Assembly: GCF_039523235.1 (NCBI RefSeq)
Contig: NZ_BAAAEX010000006.1
From: Castellaniella ginsengisoli
GTDB lineage: Bacteria > Pseudomonadota > Gammaproteobacteria > Burkholderiales > Burkholderiaceae_B
Direction: 5' to 3' (one strand)
Length of the DNA stretch: 64,000 bases
The notes under the pieces were generated by a model. That model was not told where the DNA came from. It saw only the letters and a program-made list of their open reading frames with translations, and made no database searches. A program made the translations under genes and the position numbers. Shown piece after piece: positions 35,330 through 45,761 of the stretch. Numbering within the stretch: the stretch's first letter is position 1; each line of letters begins with the position of its first letter.

Positions 35330-36312
35330 GCAATGTCCCCGCAGGGTTCGGAAAAATGATCGAACCCCCGATAGGCCACCGGCACGACCTGCCCCGCACC
35401 ATCCAGCACACGCAGATCCTGCCCGCGCACCAGGGTGCCCACCCGGGCCACCGGCACCCCCAACTGGCGCCCCAGCACTTCGATCTGCTCGCGCCACAAG
35501 GGCCGCGCGGTGAAGCACAATTCGTAGGCATCCCCGCCCGCCAGCAGGATCTCGCGGCGCAGGGATTCATCCAGGTCGGCCAGCGCAGGATGCGCCGGCA
35601 AGGCATCCAGCCAGAGATCGGCGCCGCAATGGCTGGCCTTGAGAATATGGCCGAAATCCTGCAGCAGGCCATCGGACACATCAATGGCGGCGTGCGCCAC
35701 GCCGGCCAGATACCGCCCCAGCTTCAGGCGCGGCGTCGGGCGGTCCAGGGCCGGCCGGGTGGCGCGCAGGCGCTCGGGATCGGGGGGCAGGCGGCCCAGC
35801 ACCAGCCGCAGGGCCAGATCGGCCGCGCCCAGCGTGCCGGACACCCAGACGTCATCGCCGACGCGCGCCGCATCGCGGCGCAGGGCGTGCGTGCGGCGGA
35901 CTTCGCCCAGGACGGTAATACTGAGTACCACGCCGGATTCGCTGCGCGTGGTGTCGCCACCGACCAACGGGCATTGCGACTCGCGCGCCAATGCATGAAA
36001 GCCCGCGGAAAAGGCCTCCAGCCAGGCATGGTTCACGACGGGCAGCGACAACGCCAGCGTGCAGGCCAGCGGGCGCGCACCCATGGCGGCCAGGTCGGAA
36101 AGATTGACGGCCAGGGCCTTGTGGCCCAGGGATTCGGGATCGGCATCGGTCAGGAAATGCCGGCCTTCGACCAGCATATCGGTGCTGACGGCCAGTTCGC
36201 AGCCCGCCGACAACGGCATCAGGGCGCAATCATCGCCCACGCCCAGCATCCTACCGGGCGACGGCCGCTTGAAGTAGCGCGCGATCAGGTCGAATTCGCC
36301 ATCCGCCTGCAT
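35326..36312 (-). CDS. thiL: Thiamine-monophosphate kinase
   Basis: 328 residues, ATP-dependent kinase that makes thiamine diphosphate. Signatures: GVGDDCAL (about 25), STDMLVEGRHF (about 42-52), AVNLSDLAAMGARP (about 67), GGDTTRS (about 117), and DVSDGLLQDFGHI (about 208). Start MQADGEF at 36312. The thiL-pgpA-pncC genes overlap and follow nusB (20-base gap), a common conserved order in proteobacteria. Confidence 0.93.
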   Translation of the reverse strand: MQADGEFDLIARYFKRPSPGRMLGVGDDCALMPLSAGCELAVSTDMLVEGRHFLTDADPESLGHKALAVNLSDLAAMGARPLACTLALSLPVVNHAWLEAFSAGFHALARESQCPLVGGDTTRSESGVVLSITVLGEVRRTHALRRDAARVGDDVWVSGTLGAADLALRLVLGRLPPDPERLRATRPALDRPTPRLKLGRYLAGVAHAAIDVSDGLLQDFGHILKASHCGADLWLDALPAHPALADLDESLRREILLAGGDAYELCFTARPLWREQIEVLGRQLGVPVARVGTLVRGQDLRVLDGAGQVVPVAYRGFDHFSEPCGDIA

Positions 36313-36331
36313 GGGCTCGCCCCGCGCCGCC

Positions 36332-36817
36332 TCAACGGCGCGCCGTCGCCTGTACCTCGGGCGCGCGGACTTCGGCCGCGAGCTTGTCGAGCACGCCGTT
36401 GACGAAACGGTAGCCATCCGTGCCGCCGAAGGATTTGGCGAGTTCAACGGCTTCGTTGATGGCCACGCGGTAGGGAACCTCGACGTGCTGGACAAGCTCG
36501 AAGCTGCCGATCAGCAGGATGGCGTGCTCGATGGGAGACAGTTCCGCCAGCGGCCGGTCGATGTAGGGCACGAACCGCTCGCGCAACGTCTCGGCCTGGG
36601 TGGCCGCCCCCTGGAGCAGGGTTTGATACCACTGGGCATCGGCCTGGTCGAAGTCTTCTCCGTCGCGCACGTGGGCATCGATCTCGCCCAGTTCGGACAG
36701 ATCCTTGCCGCCGCGCAACAGCCAGGCATACACACCCTGCAGCGCGAACTCGCGCGCCAGCCGGCGCGCGCTGCGGGCATTGGCGCGGCCGGCGCGCGCA
36801 GGCTTGAGTTCAGTCAT
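36332..36817 (-). CDS. nusB: Transcription antitermination factor NusB
   Basis: 161 residues with NARSARRLAREFALQGVYAWLL at the N-terminus (RNA-binding Arg-rich helix) and the C-terminal NEAVELAKSFGGTDGYRFVNGVLDKLA. Binds boxA RNA with NusE (S10) in rRNA antitermination. ATG at 36817 is 8 bases inside the end of ribH, so the two are coupled; the standard ribH-nusB order is present. Confidence 0.94.
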   Translation of the reverse strand: MTELKPARAGRANARSARRLAREFALQGVYAWLLRGGKDLSELGEIDAHVRDGEDFDQADAQWYQTLLQGAATQAETLRERFVPYIDRPLAELSPIEHAILLIGSFELVQHVEVPYRVAINEAVELAKSFGGTDGYRFVNGVLDKLAAEVRAPEVQATARR

Positions 36818-37337
36818 CCACGTCCTCGTCGTCCTCGCCGTCGAAGTCGTCGTCGTCCTCATCGTCGTCGTCCGATTCCGGCTCGAGGGCCGCCACCAGA
36901 TTGGCCATCTCGACGGCCGCGCGGGCGCAGTCGCGGCCCTTGTCGGCCGCACGGACCTGGGCCTGCTCGTCGGTGTCGGCGGTCAGCACGCCGTTGGCGA
37001 CCGGAATGCCGGTTTCCAGCGCAATGCGGCTGATGGCCGAGGCCGATTCGTTGCTGACGATCTCGAAGTGATAGGTTTCACCGCGAATCACGGCGCCCAG
37101 GGCGATCAGCGCGTCGAACTCGAAGGTTTCGGCCATCTGCGCCAGCGCCACGCCCAGCTCAAGCGCGCCGGGCACGGAAACCACCATGACGTCGCGCTCG
37201 TCCACGCCCAGGGCGGCCAGTTCGTCCAGGCAGGTCTGCAGTTCGGCCATGCCGATTTCTTCGTTGAACCGTGCGCGCACGATGCCGATATGCAGGCCTT
37301 CCCCGTTCATGTCGGGGGTCATCACGTAAGGGTTCAT
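36810..37337 (-). CDS. ribH: 6,7-dimethyl-8-ribityllumazine synthase with acidic tail
   Basis: 175 residues. The core (about 1-150) has the lumazine-synthase motifs: VRARFNEEIG (about 22), VPGALELGVALAQMAE (about 55-70), ALGAVIRGETYHFEIVSNESA (about 83-103) and GVLTADTDEQAQ (about 118). It is followed by a roughly 25-residue tail that is almost all Asp and Glu (ESDDDDEDDDDFDGEDD...). Typical RibH ends near residue 155-160. The acidic tail is unusual and may affect capsid solubility or interactions. Overlaps nusB by 8 bases. Confidence 0.93.
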   Translation of the reverse strand: MNPYVMTPDMNGEGLHIGIVRARFNEEIGMAELQTCLDELAALGVDERDVMVVSVPGALELGVALAQMAETFEFDALIALGAVIRGETYHFEIVSNESASAISRIALETGIPVANGVLTADTDEQAQVRAADKGRDCARAAVEMANLVAALEPESDDDDEDDDDFDGEDDEDVDD

Positions 37338-37352
37338 AGTCGCGGTTCCATG

Positions 37353-38534
37353 TCAGGTCGCAGCGTTGGGTACGCCAGGTTCGTTATGGTAACCCGTAAT
37401 GGTCAGGGAGAACCCCGCCATGCTGGGCATTTTGCGCGGGCGCGCCAGCAGCCGGGCCTGGCCCACGCCGAGGTCGCGCAGAATCTGCGCGCCGATGCCG
37501 AAGGTGCGCAGGCCATGGCGCTCGCCGTCGACGACGGGCTGCGCGGCGGGGGTTTCGCCGCCGCTGCGGGCCCAGGCCTCGAACTGCGAGAACATCAGCT
37601 CGGCGCCGCCATGGCAGTTGAGCAGCACCAGCGCGCCGCTCGGCGCGGCGGCGATGGCTTGCAGCGCCTGAGGGATGGTCCAACTGTGACGGGTGGCGCC
37701 TTCGCACAGCAGGTCCAGCACGCTGGTGGGCTCGTGCACGCGCACCAAGGCCTCTTGATCCGGCCGGATCTCGCCATGCACCAGCGCCAGATGCGGGGCG
37801 TTGGCGGCGCGGTCCCGATAGGCCACCGCATGGAACGGCCCCCAGGGCGTGGTCACCGGGCGTTCGACCAGGCGCTCGATCATGGATTCGTGCTCGCTGC
37901 GGTACTGGATCAGATCGGCGATGGTGCCGATCTTGAGGCCGTGCTCCCGGGCAAAGGTCATCAAGTCGGGCAACCGCGCCATCGTGCCGTCCGGCTTGAG
38001 GATTTCACAGATCACGGCGGCCGGAGTCAGGCCCGCCATGGCGGTCAGGTCGCAGCCGGCCTCGGTGTGGCCGGCGCGCACCAGCACGCCGCCCTGGACG
38101 GCGCGCACGGGAAAGATGTGCCCCGGCTGGACGAGATCGGAAGGCCGCGCGTCGCGCGCCACCGCCGCCTGGATGGTGCGGGCGCGGTCGGCGGCGGAAA
38201 TGCCCGTCCCCACGCCTTCGGCGGCTTCGATGGAAACCGTGAAATTGGTGCCGTAGCGGGTGCCGTTCTGGTTGGACATCATCGGCAACTGCAGTTGGTT
38301 GCAGCGTTCGTGCGTCAGCGTCAGGCAGACCAGCCCGCGCGCATGCGTCACCATGAAATTGATGGCGTCGGGCGTCACGAAATCGGCGGCCAGCACCAGG
38401 TCGCCTTCGTTTTCGCGGTCTTCTTCGTCCACCAGGATGACCATATGGCCGGCCCGCAACTCGTTCACGATCTCCTGGACCGGAGAGATATCGAAGGACG
38501 GCTCGTTCGAGACCGTGCCGGATGCCATGTTCAT
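37353..38534 (-). CDS. ribB: 3,4-dihydroxy-2-butanone-4-phosphate synthase with degenerate GTP cyclohydrolase II domain
   Basis: 393 residues. The N-terminal DHBPS domain is intact: DEEDRENEGDLVLAADFV (about 37-54), THARGLVCL, and HTEAGCDL near 155. The C-terminal part has the cyclohydrolase-II fold length and some spacing (VHEPTSVLDLLC, about 270), but the zinc-binding Cys cluster (GECLTGD...LRCDC in active RibA) is absent. So it probably makes DHBP only, while a separate ribA elsewhere supplies cyclohydrolase activity, as known for many betaproteobacteria. Upstream of ribH (16-base gap). Confidence 0.9.
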   Translation of the reverse strand: MNMASGTVSNEPSFDISPVQEIVNELRAGHMVILVDEEDRENEGDLVLAADFVTPDAINFMVTHARGLVCLTLTHERCNQLQLPMMSNQNGTRYGTNFTVSIEAAEGVGTGISAADRARTIQAAVARDARPSDLVQPGHIFPVRAVQGGVLVRAGHTEAGCDLTAMAGLTPAAVICEILKPDGTMARLPDLMTFAREHGLKIGTIADLIQYRSEHESMIERLVERPVTTPWGPFHAVAYRDRAANAPHLALVHGEIRPDQEALVRVHEPTSVLDLLCEGATRHSWTIPQALQAIAAAPSGALVLLNCHGGAELMFSQFEAWARSGGETPAAQPVVDGERHGLRTFGIGAQILRDLGVGQARLLARPRKMPSMAGFSLTITGYHNEPGVPNAAT

Positions 38535-38570
38535 GCGATGCCTGTGAAATGAAAACGGAATACGGGCATT

Positions 38571-39836
<1,266 letters not shown>

Positions 39837-39892
39837 AGGCTTTACACTGAAAACGATCCGGCCAAGGCCCGGCACGGACCAGCGGACCGCGC

Positions 39893-40492
39893 ATGAAAAA
39901 ACACCAGATTCGTATTGTAGGCGGTGCTTACCGCCGCACGCCCATTTCCGTTCCGGAAAGCGCGCACTTGCGCCCGACGCCCGACCGGGTGCGCGAGACC
40001 CTGTTCAACTGGCTGGCGCATTTCTGGGATGGCGTCTTTACCGGCCGCCGGGTGCTGGACTTGTTCGCCGGTACAGGAGCGCTGGGCTTCGAGGCCGCCT
40101 CCCGGGGCGTGGAGACCGCCCAGATGGTCGAGCAGGCGCCGGCTGCGCTGGCCGGCCTGCGGGCCGTCCAGGCCCGTCTGAAGGCGCCCGCCGTCCGTAT
40201 CCATGCGGGCGAGGCGTGCGCCTTTCTGCGCGCCCAGCCGGCCCCCTCCTACGACCTGATCATGCTCGATCCGCCCTTCGGCGCGGGCTGGCTGCCGCGC
40301 CTGCTGCCCCTGCTGGAACGCGCCGCCCTGCCGGGCGGCCTGCTGTACCTGGAATCGGAAGCGCCCCTGGAGGCGCTGCCGCCGGATTGGACCTTGCTGC
40401 GCCAGGGGCGGGCCGGCCAGGTCCACTTCGGGTTGATCCGGTTTGCTGCGATGCAAAAAAATATGAATAATGACGGTTTCATGACGCCCTGA
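39893..40492 (+). CDS. rsmD: 16S rRNA (guanine966-N2)-methyltransferase
   Basis: 199 residues with class-I SAM fold: VLDLFAGTGALGFEAASRG (about 59-77) and the catalytic LDPPFGAG (about 123-130, N/D-PPF). RsmD methylates G966 of 16S rRNA. The N-terminal IRIVGGAYRRTPISVPES and LRPTPDRVRETLFNWL segments are RsmD-specific. Followed by coaD after 97 bases on the same strand; the pair is conserved. Confidence 0.94.
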   Translation: MKKHQIRIVGGAYRRTPISVPESAHLRPTPDRVRETLFNWLAHFWDGVFTGRRVLDLFAGTGALGFEAASRGVETAQMVEQAPAALAGLRAVQARLKAPAVRIHAGEACAFLRAQPAPSYDLIMLDPPFGAGWLPRLLPLLERAALPGGLLYLESEAPLEALPPDWTLLRQGRAGQVHFGLIRFAAMQKNMNNDGFMTP

Positions 40493-40589
40493 ACCGCCAC
40501 CCGGAACCACGGGCACGGGACATGCGTCGCCTTGGCCTGGGCCCTCCCGGGATTCGACCACCGCTTCCGTCAACCTATACGGAGACCGC

Positions 40590-41108
40590 ATGATCACCGC
40601 CGTCTACCCAGGCACTTTCGACCCGCTCACCCGTGGGCATGAAGACCTCGTGCGACGGGCGGCCAGCCTGTTCGACCAGGTTGTCGTCGGCGTCGCCCAC
40701 AGTCAGAACAAACGGCCGTTCTTCTCGCTTCAGGAACGCCTGGAGATCGCGGAGGAAGTCCTGGGGCACTACCCCAACGTGCGGGTGCGCAGTTTCAGCG
40801 GTCTGCTCAAGGATTTCGTGCGCGAACAGGATGCGCGCGTCATCGTGCGCGGGCTGCGCGCCGTGTCGGACTTCGAATACGAATTCCAGATGGCCGGCAT
40901 GAACCGCCACCTGCTGCCCGAAGTCGAAACGCTGTTCATGACCCCTTCGGATCAGTACCAGTTCATCTCCGGCACCATCGTGCGCGAAATCGCCATCCTG
41001 GGCGGGGACGTCAGCAAGTTCGTGTTTCCGTCCGTCGAACGCTGGCTGCACGCCAAGGCCAAGGCCCTGCGCGATGCGCAGGGCGCCGCAGGCGGGCATG
41101 CCTCTTAG
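40590..41108 (+). CDS. coaD: Phosphopantetheine adenylyltransferase
   Basis: 172 residues, complete: nucleotide-binding YPGTFDPLTRGHEDLV (T/H-x-G-H motif, about 6-21), FSGLLKDFVREQ and the ISGTIVREIA (about 130-139) motif. Adds AMP to 4'-phosphopantetheine in coenzyme A synthesis. Its stop overlaps by 4 bases the 3' end of the convergent MOSC_N gene. Confidence 0.95.
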   Translation: MITAVYPGTFDPLTRGHEDLVRRAASLFDQVVVGVAHSQNKRPFFSLQERLEIAEEVLGHYPNVRVRSFSGLLKDFVREQDARVIVRGLRAVSDFEYEFQMAGMNRHLLPEVETLFMTPSDQYQFISGTIVREIAILGGDVSKFVFPSVERWLHAKAKALRDAQGAAGGHAS

Positions 41109-41491
41109 GCCCACTCCACGGGACCGGCTTCCGGGTGAACCTTCACCAGCCTGCACGGCTGGCCCAGCCACTGGGTGAACCAGGCCGCCGCCAGGTCGCC
41201 CTCATCCACGACACGCACGTCGCGCCCGCCGATCTTCGCGGTGCGTTCGACGCTGTCGTCATCCTCGATCACGTCCAGCGGCACATCCAGGCGCAGCATG
41301 CCTTGCGCGCGAATCACCAGATAGCCGAAGCGCAGGCTGATGTCCAACTGATTCAGGCCGGGCGCCCGGCCCGCCTCCAGCCAGCGATCCTGGTCGTCGA
41401 CCGCCAGCCAGCGGCGATCGTAAGTCTGGGCGGCCTCATCGGCCAAGGCGGCCGCCCCGGCGATCGGCTGATACGCGGAATGAGTCGTCAT
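41105..41491 (-). CDS. Stand-alone MOSC_N-type beta-barrel protein
   Basis: 128 residues resembling the MOSC N-terminal beta-barrel domain: AYQPIAGAA..., QTYDRRWLAVDDQDRWLEAGRAPGLNQ (about 22-50) and LDVPLDVIEDDDSVE, ending with WLGQPCRLVKV. In full-length MOSC proteins this precedes a sulfur-carrier MOSC domain; here no MOSC domain follows, and the stop ends just before coaD. Function unknown. Conserved neighbour of coaD in this group by position only as inferred. Confidence 0.6.
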   Translation of the reverse strand: MTTHSAYQPIAGAAALADEAAQTYDRRWLAVDDQDRWLEAGRAPGLNQLDISLRFGYLVIRAQGMLRLDVPLDVIEDDDSVERTAKIGGRDVRVVDEGDLAAAWFTQWLGQPCRLVKVHPEAGPVEWA

Positions 41492-41513
41492 ACGTGTGTC
41501 TTCCTCTTGGTTT

Positions 41514-44111
41514 TCATTGTCCCAGCAGGCCCTTGAGAGCCTTGCCGATGCGTTCCACCGGATCGGCGCCGGCGGCCGGCGCCGCGGATGCTCCAGGCGC
41601 GGCGCCGCGCGTCTCGGACTCCAGCGACGGCAAGGCCTGATCGATCAGATCCCGCCCCTTGAGCAATTCCATCAGGCCCGATTTCAGGGCGCGTTGAATG
41701 GACGGATTGCGGATGCTCGACCAGTCCACCTCATACGCGGGCTGCGCCCAGGCGCCGGTGATGCGGATCGGAATCCGCGTGCCCAGCAGGGGCGTCAGTG
41801 CGATATCCAGCCCCTTGGGCAACCGCGCCGCCACCTGGGCCTGCAGAACCAGATCCAGGCTGCGGCCGGGCACGTCGATGCGCGCCGGCTTGCCCTCGGA
41901 CAGACGCACCAGATCGGACACCACCGCCAGCTTCGACAGCGTCCCCTGGCCGTCCTTGAGATCCAGGCGGGCGTCCAGGGCGCTGAAAGCGGTGCTGCGC
42001 CGGTCGTCGAACGGCGAGGCCAGGGCGTCGAGGCGGCCCTTCAGGACATTGCCCAAAGCCGCAGCCACGTCCGCCAAGGTTCGCGAAGCATCCACCCCGT
42101 GCACGGCGCCGTTGCGCACCTGCACGGAGACCCGGCCCGTCAGCGTGCGCCGCAAGGCGTCCGCGGTCGCCCCCTGTGCCCGTACGTCGATCTGCGCCGC
42201 CCCGCGCCCCGAAAGCAGGTTCCGCCGCATCGCGGCTTGAATCAGAGGCGCCACGGCGACTTTGTCCAGCGCCAGCTTCAGGCCGAACGCCTGCTCGGCC
42301 GACGCGCTGAACTGGCCCGACAGGGTGCCTTCGTACAGAGCCGCCGCCAGCTTGGTGACGGCCAGTTCCCCCTTCTGGACGCGCGTCCGGGCGCTCACGT
42401 CCGTCAGTTGCAGATCGCGCAGCCGCAGATCCCCGATCGTGACGTCGCCCTCGATGTCCAGGCCTTTCAGGAAAGACAGGTCGATCGGCGCGGGCGGCTG
42501 CGGCGCGGGCGCCTCTGCGGCAGGCACCGGTTTCTGGTCCCGACCCGGGTCCGGTTCCGGTTCGGTTTTCTGCTTTTCGCCGCCCGGCCCGGCGGCGGGC
42601 GCGGAGGCCGGCGCCGGCAGCCAGCGGTTCAGATCGAATTTCTCCGTGCTCAGCGAGAACCGGGTCTGGGGCTGCGATGCGACCAGCCCGGTGGTCTGGG
42701 ACTTGAAGGCGGCTTGCCCGCCATCGATCACGGCGTTCAAGTCCGCAGCCAGCAGATCCTGGATCAAATCCAGATGCACGCTGCCGATCATGGGAAACTC
42801 ATAGCTGCCGGACGGCAGCGCCTGGTCGCGCACGCCCATATCGCCCTTGATGGCGCTCAGGGAACCCTTGCGCAGGGCCATGTTCCAGGTCAGCGGCGAA
42901 GTCAATTCCAGATGCAGGAGGCGGTCGCCCTGGGTGAGCGCCCCATCCAGGCTGGCCGCGCTGAACCGCCATTCGTTGGCATTGCCCGACAGGCCTTCCA
43001 GGCCGAGCGAGACGGCCAGCGTATCGTCGCCCGTCCATTTGAAGGTGCCCGTCACCGGATCGGCCTGGGCCGAATCGGGCGAGATCGCCAGGGCCGGCGC
43101 ATCCAGGGCGAGATCCAGGGCTCGCCCGCCATCCTGGCCGGCGGCGCGCAAGGCGAGCTTATCGATATTGACCGCGGTGTTGCGCTGGTCCAGGCGCAAC
43201 TGGGCGGCGGTCAGGCTGGCCTTCAGCCCCTGGATCGGGTGGGCACCCACGATATTGCCGCTCAGGGCGAGTTCAAGGTTGTCGGCAGAAAACAGGCGCG
43301 CCTGCCCGTCATAGGCCAGGTTGCCCCGCAGCGTGGCCTGCGACTGATCCAGATTGCCCAGGCGCCCGCTCAGTTGCACATTGATCTTCTGCGCGGAATA
43401 GCCGCGTCCGCCGGGGTTCAGGCGCAGCAGCGCCTGGGCCTGGAACTGGGCGTCCTGCACCGGATCATTGCCCGTGATGACGGCCTTCAGGGATACGTCG
43501 AAAGGCTGATCGTAGGTGACGCGGCCCGTATTGGCCTCGATCTGGTCGAAGGTCGTGGACAGGCCGTCGCGCTGATCGACGTACTGGACCCGCCCCCCCT
43601 TGAGCTCCAGGCCGGCGATGTCGATATTGAGATCCGAGCCGGTGCCCGACGGCGCCGCCGCGGCGGCCGCGACCGCCGCCACAGGCGCCGACGAGGCGGC
43701 CGCCGCCTGCTCGGTGTCCAGCAGATCGCTGAAATTGAAACGGCCTTCGGCATCGCGCACGACCGAGGCCTTCAGCCCCGTGACGGCGACATGATCCACC
43801 ACCAGCCGATTCGACAGCAGCGGCCAGATTGCCACCGCGAAGCGGGCGCTGTCGATGGAGACGAAGGTGTCTTGGGCGTCGCGCTCGGACAGGGACACGT
43901 CGCTGACGGACAGGCCGATGCGGGGGAACAGCGACAGGCCGATGTCGCCGCCGATGGTGAGCGTGCGCGCAGTGCGTTCGAAAACGAGGGACTCGAGCCT
44001 GGACTTGTAGGCATTCGGATTGAAGGTCAGCAGGAAGATCCCCAGCCCGACCACCGCCAGCAGCAGTACCGCAACCAGGCTGAACAGCACCCGCTTCAAC
44101 CAGACATTCAT
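41514..44111 (-). CDS. AsmA-family envelope protein
   Basis: 865 residues: one N-terminal transmembrane anchor (about 5-28), an AsmA domain (SRLESLVFERTARTLTIGGDIGLSLFPRIGLSVSDVSL, about 35-72) and a long beta-strand-rich periplasmic region. The C-terminal part (LTGRVSVQVRNGAVHGVD, LTPLLGTRIPIRITGAW) is typical of AsmA proteins such as AsmA/YhjG, which bridge the membranes and influence phospholipid transport. A Pro-rich linker near residues 505-540 separates the halves. Divergent from metY. Confidence 0.82.
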   Translation of the reverse strand: MNVWLKRVLFSLVAVLLLAVVGLGIFLLTFNPNAYKSRLESLVFERTARTLTIGGDIGLSLFPRIGLSVSDVSLSERDAQDTFVSIDSARFAVAIWPLLSNRLVVDHVAVTGLKASVVRDAEGRFNFSDLLDTEQAAAASSAPVAAVAAAAAAPSGTGSDLNIDIAGLELKGGRVQYVDQRDGLSTTFDQIEANTGRVTYDQPFDVSLKAVITGNDPVQDAQFQAQALLRLNPGGRGYSAQKINVQLSGRLGNLDQSQATLRGNLAYDGQARLFSADNLELALSGNIVGAHPIQGLKASLTAAQLRLDQRNTAVNIDKLALRAAGQDGGRALDLALDAPALAISPDSAQADPVTGTFKWTGDDTLAVSLGLEGLSGNANEWRFSAASLDGALTQGDRLLHLELTSPLTWNMALRKGSLSAIKGDMGVRDQALPSGSYEFPMIGSVHLDLIQDLLAADLNAVIDGGQAAFKSQTTGLVASQPQTRFSLSTEKFDLNRWLPAPASAPAAGPGGEKQKTEPEPDPGRDQKPVPAAEAPAPQPPAPIDLSFLKGLDIEGDVTIGDLRLRDLQLTDVSARTRVQKGELAVTKLAAALYEGTLSGQFSASAEQAFGLKLALDKVAVAPLIQAAMRRNLLSGRGAAQIDVRAQGATADALRRTLTGRVSVQVRNGAVHGVDASRTLADVAAALGNVLKGRLDALASPFDDRRSTAFSALDARLDLKDGQGTLSKLAVVSDLVRLSEGKPARIDVPGRSLDLVLQAQVAARLPKGLDIALTPLLGTRIPIRITGAWAQPAYEVDWSSIRNPSIQRALKSGLMELLKGRDLIDQALPSLESETRGAAPGASAAPAAGADPVERIGKALKGLLGQ

Positions 44112-44396
44112 ATTCAGGACCTGCTCACACTCATCAAGGGGATCGCGTTGAATCTGCGCGTCATCGAGCGCAAGGCGTCCACCGCAAAACGAAATGCTAA
44201 CCCATGGCCGCGCCCGGCACGGCCGTTTACGGCGCTGTGCCGCATTCTATTGCACCGCATTGCATTTCGTAGAAGAATGCACAGGACTTTATATGACATG
44301 TGGCTATAAGGAAATAGGGCGGCAACCCTTAGCAGAAAGCGCATTCGCCGGTACGATGGCCGATTGCCCCATCATGTCGAACCAGGAGACTTCACC
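44112..44396. other. Divergent asmA/metY upstream region with inverted repeats
   Basis: 285 bases. ACGAAATGC (44189-44197) pairs with GCATTTCGT (44262-44270), and GCATTC (44242-44247) with GAATGC (44275-44280). A TATAAG-like -10 lies near 44305. I do not recognise a riboswitch. No ORF is supported; a 68-codon rightward frame runs into metY in another frame. Confidence 0.4.
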
Positions 44397-45677
44397 ATGA
44401 CACGCCGCTTCGAGACTCTGGCCATCCACGCCGGATACACGCCCGACCCCACGACCAAATCGGTCGCCGTGCCGATCTACCAGACCACCTCGTACGCCTT
44501 CGACGACACCCAGCACGGGGCGGACCTGTTCGATCTGAAAGTGGCCGGCAATATCTATACCCGCATCATGAATCCGACCACCGCCGTCCTGGAAGAGCGC
44601 GTCGCCGCCCTGGAAGGCGGGGTGGCCGCGCTGGCCGTGGCCTCGGGCATGACGGCCATCACCTACGCCATCCAGACCCTGGCGCAGGCGGGCGACAACA
44701 TCGTGTCCACCGGCAAACTCTACGGCGGCACCTACAATCTGTTCGCCCATACATTCCCGCGCCAAGGCCTGGAGGTGCGCTTCGCCCCCCACGACGACGT
44801 GGCCGCGCTGGAGGCCTTGATCGACGAGCGCACCCGCGCCGTGTTTTGCGAATCCGTCGGCAATCCGGCGGGCAACATCATCGACATCCAGGCATTCGCC
44901 GAAGCCGCCCACCGCCACGGCGTGCCGCTGATCGTGGACAACACGGTCGCCTCGCCCGCCCTGTGCCGCCCCATCGAGTGGGGCGCGGACATCGTGGTGC
45001 ACGCCCTGACCAAATACATGGGCGGCCACGGCACCAGCATCGCCGGCGCCATCGTGGACGCCGGGACTTTTCCCTGGGCCGAGCACCGCGACCGCTTCCC
45101 CATGCTGAACGAGCCGGACCCGTCCTACCACGGCGTGGTCTACACCGAGGCCTTCGGGCCGGCCGCCTTCATCGGCCGCTGCCGCGTCGTGCCGCTGCGC
45201 AACACCGGCGGCGCGATCTCGCCCTTCAATTCCTTCCTGGTGCTGCAGGGCATCGAGACCCTGCCCCTGCGCATGGAACGCCACTGCGCCAACGCCCTGG
45301 CCGTGGCCCGCTTCCTGAAGGACCACCCCCAGGTCGCCTGGGTGAACTACGCCGGCCTGCCGGATCATCCCGAGCATGCGCTGGCGCAGAAATACATGGG
45401 CGGGCGGCCCGCCAGCATCCTGTCCTTCGGCATCCAGGGCGGCCTCGCTGCGGGCGCGCGGTTCATCGATGCCCTGCAACTGATCCTGCGGCTGGTGAAC
45501 ATCGGCGACGCAAAATCCCTGGCCTGCCATCCGGCCTCGACCACGCATCGCCAGCTCAGCCCCGAAGAACTCGCCCGTGCCGGTGTCGGCGAAGACATGA
45601 TCCGCCTGTCCATCGGTATCGAGCACATCGACGACATCCTCGACGATCTGCGCCAGGCGCTGGACGCCAGCCGCTGA
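44397..45677 (+). CDS. metY: O-acetylhomoserine sulfhydrylase
   Basis: 426-residue PLP enzyme: the LAIHAGYTPDPTTKSVAVPIYQTTSYAFD start, NPTTAVLEERVAALEGG (about 57), VDNTVASPALCRP (about 180), the PLP lysine in VHALTKYMGGHG (about 206) and SIGIEHIDDI at the end. Makes homocysteine (or cysteine) from O-acetylhomoserine and sulfide. Start at 44397, where an ATG follows a weak GGAG; the frame is open from 44364. Possible regulatory structures lie upstream. Confidence 0.93.
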   Translation: MTRRFETLAIHAGYTPDPTTKSVAVPIYQTTSYAFDDTQHGADLFDLKVAGNIYTRIMNPTTAVLEERVAALEGGVAALAVASGMTAITYAIQTLAQAGDNIVSTGKLYGGTYNLFAHTFPRQGLEVRFAPHDDVAALEALIDERTRAVFCESVGNPAGNIIDIQAFAEAAHRHGVPLIVDNTVASPALCRPIEWGADIVVHALTKYMGGHGTSIAGAIVDAGTFPWAEHRDRFPMLNEPDPSYHGVVYTEAFGPAAFIGRCRVVPLRNTGGAISPFNSFLVLQGIETLPLRMERHCANALAVARFLKDHPQVAWVNYAGLPDHPEHALAQKYMGGRPASILSFGIQGGLAAGARFIDALQLILRLVNIGDAKSLACHPASTTHRQLSPEELARAGVGEDMIRLSIGIEHIDDILDDLRQALDASR

Positions 45678-45761
45678 ACCGGCGCCGTCCCGCCCCAACC
45701 CTCAAGATATTCAAGGAAATCTCATGCAGCAATACCGCCGCACAGCCTCCGGGAGGCCGCC

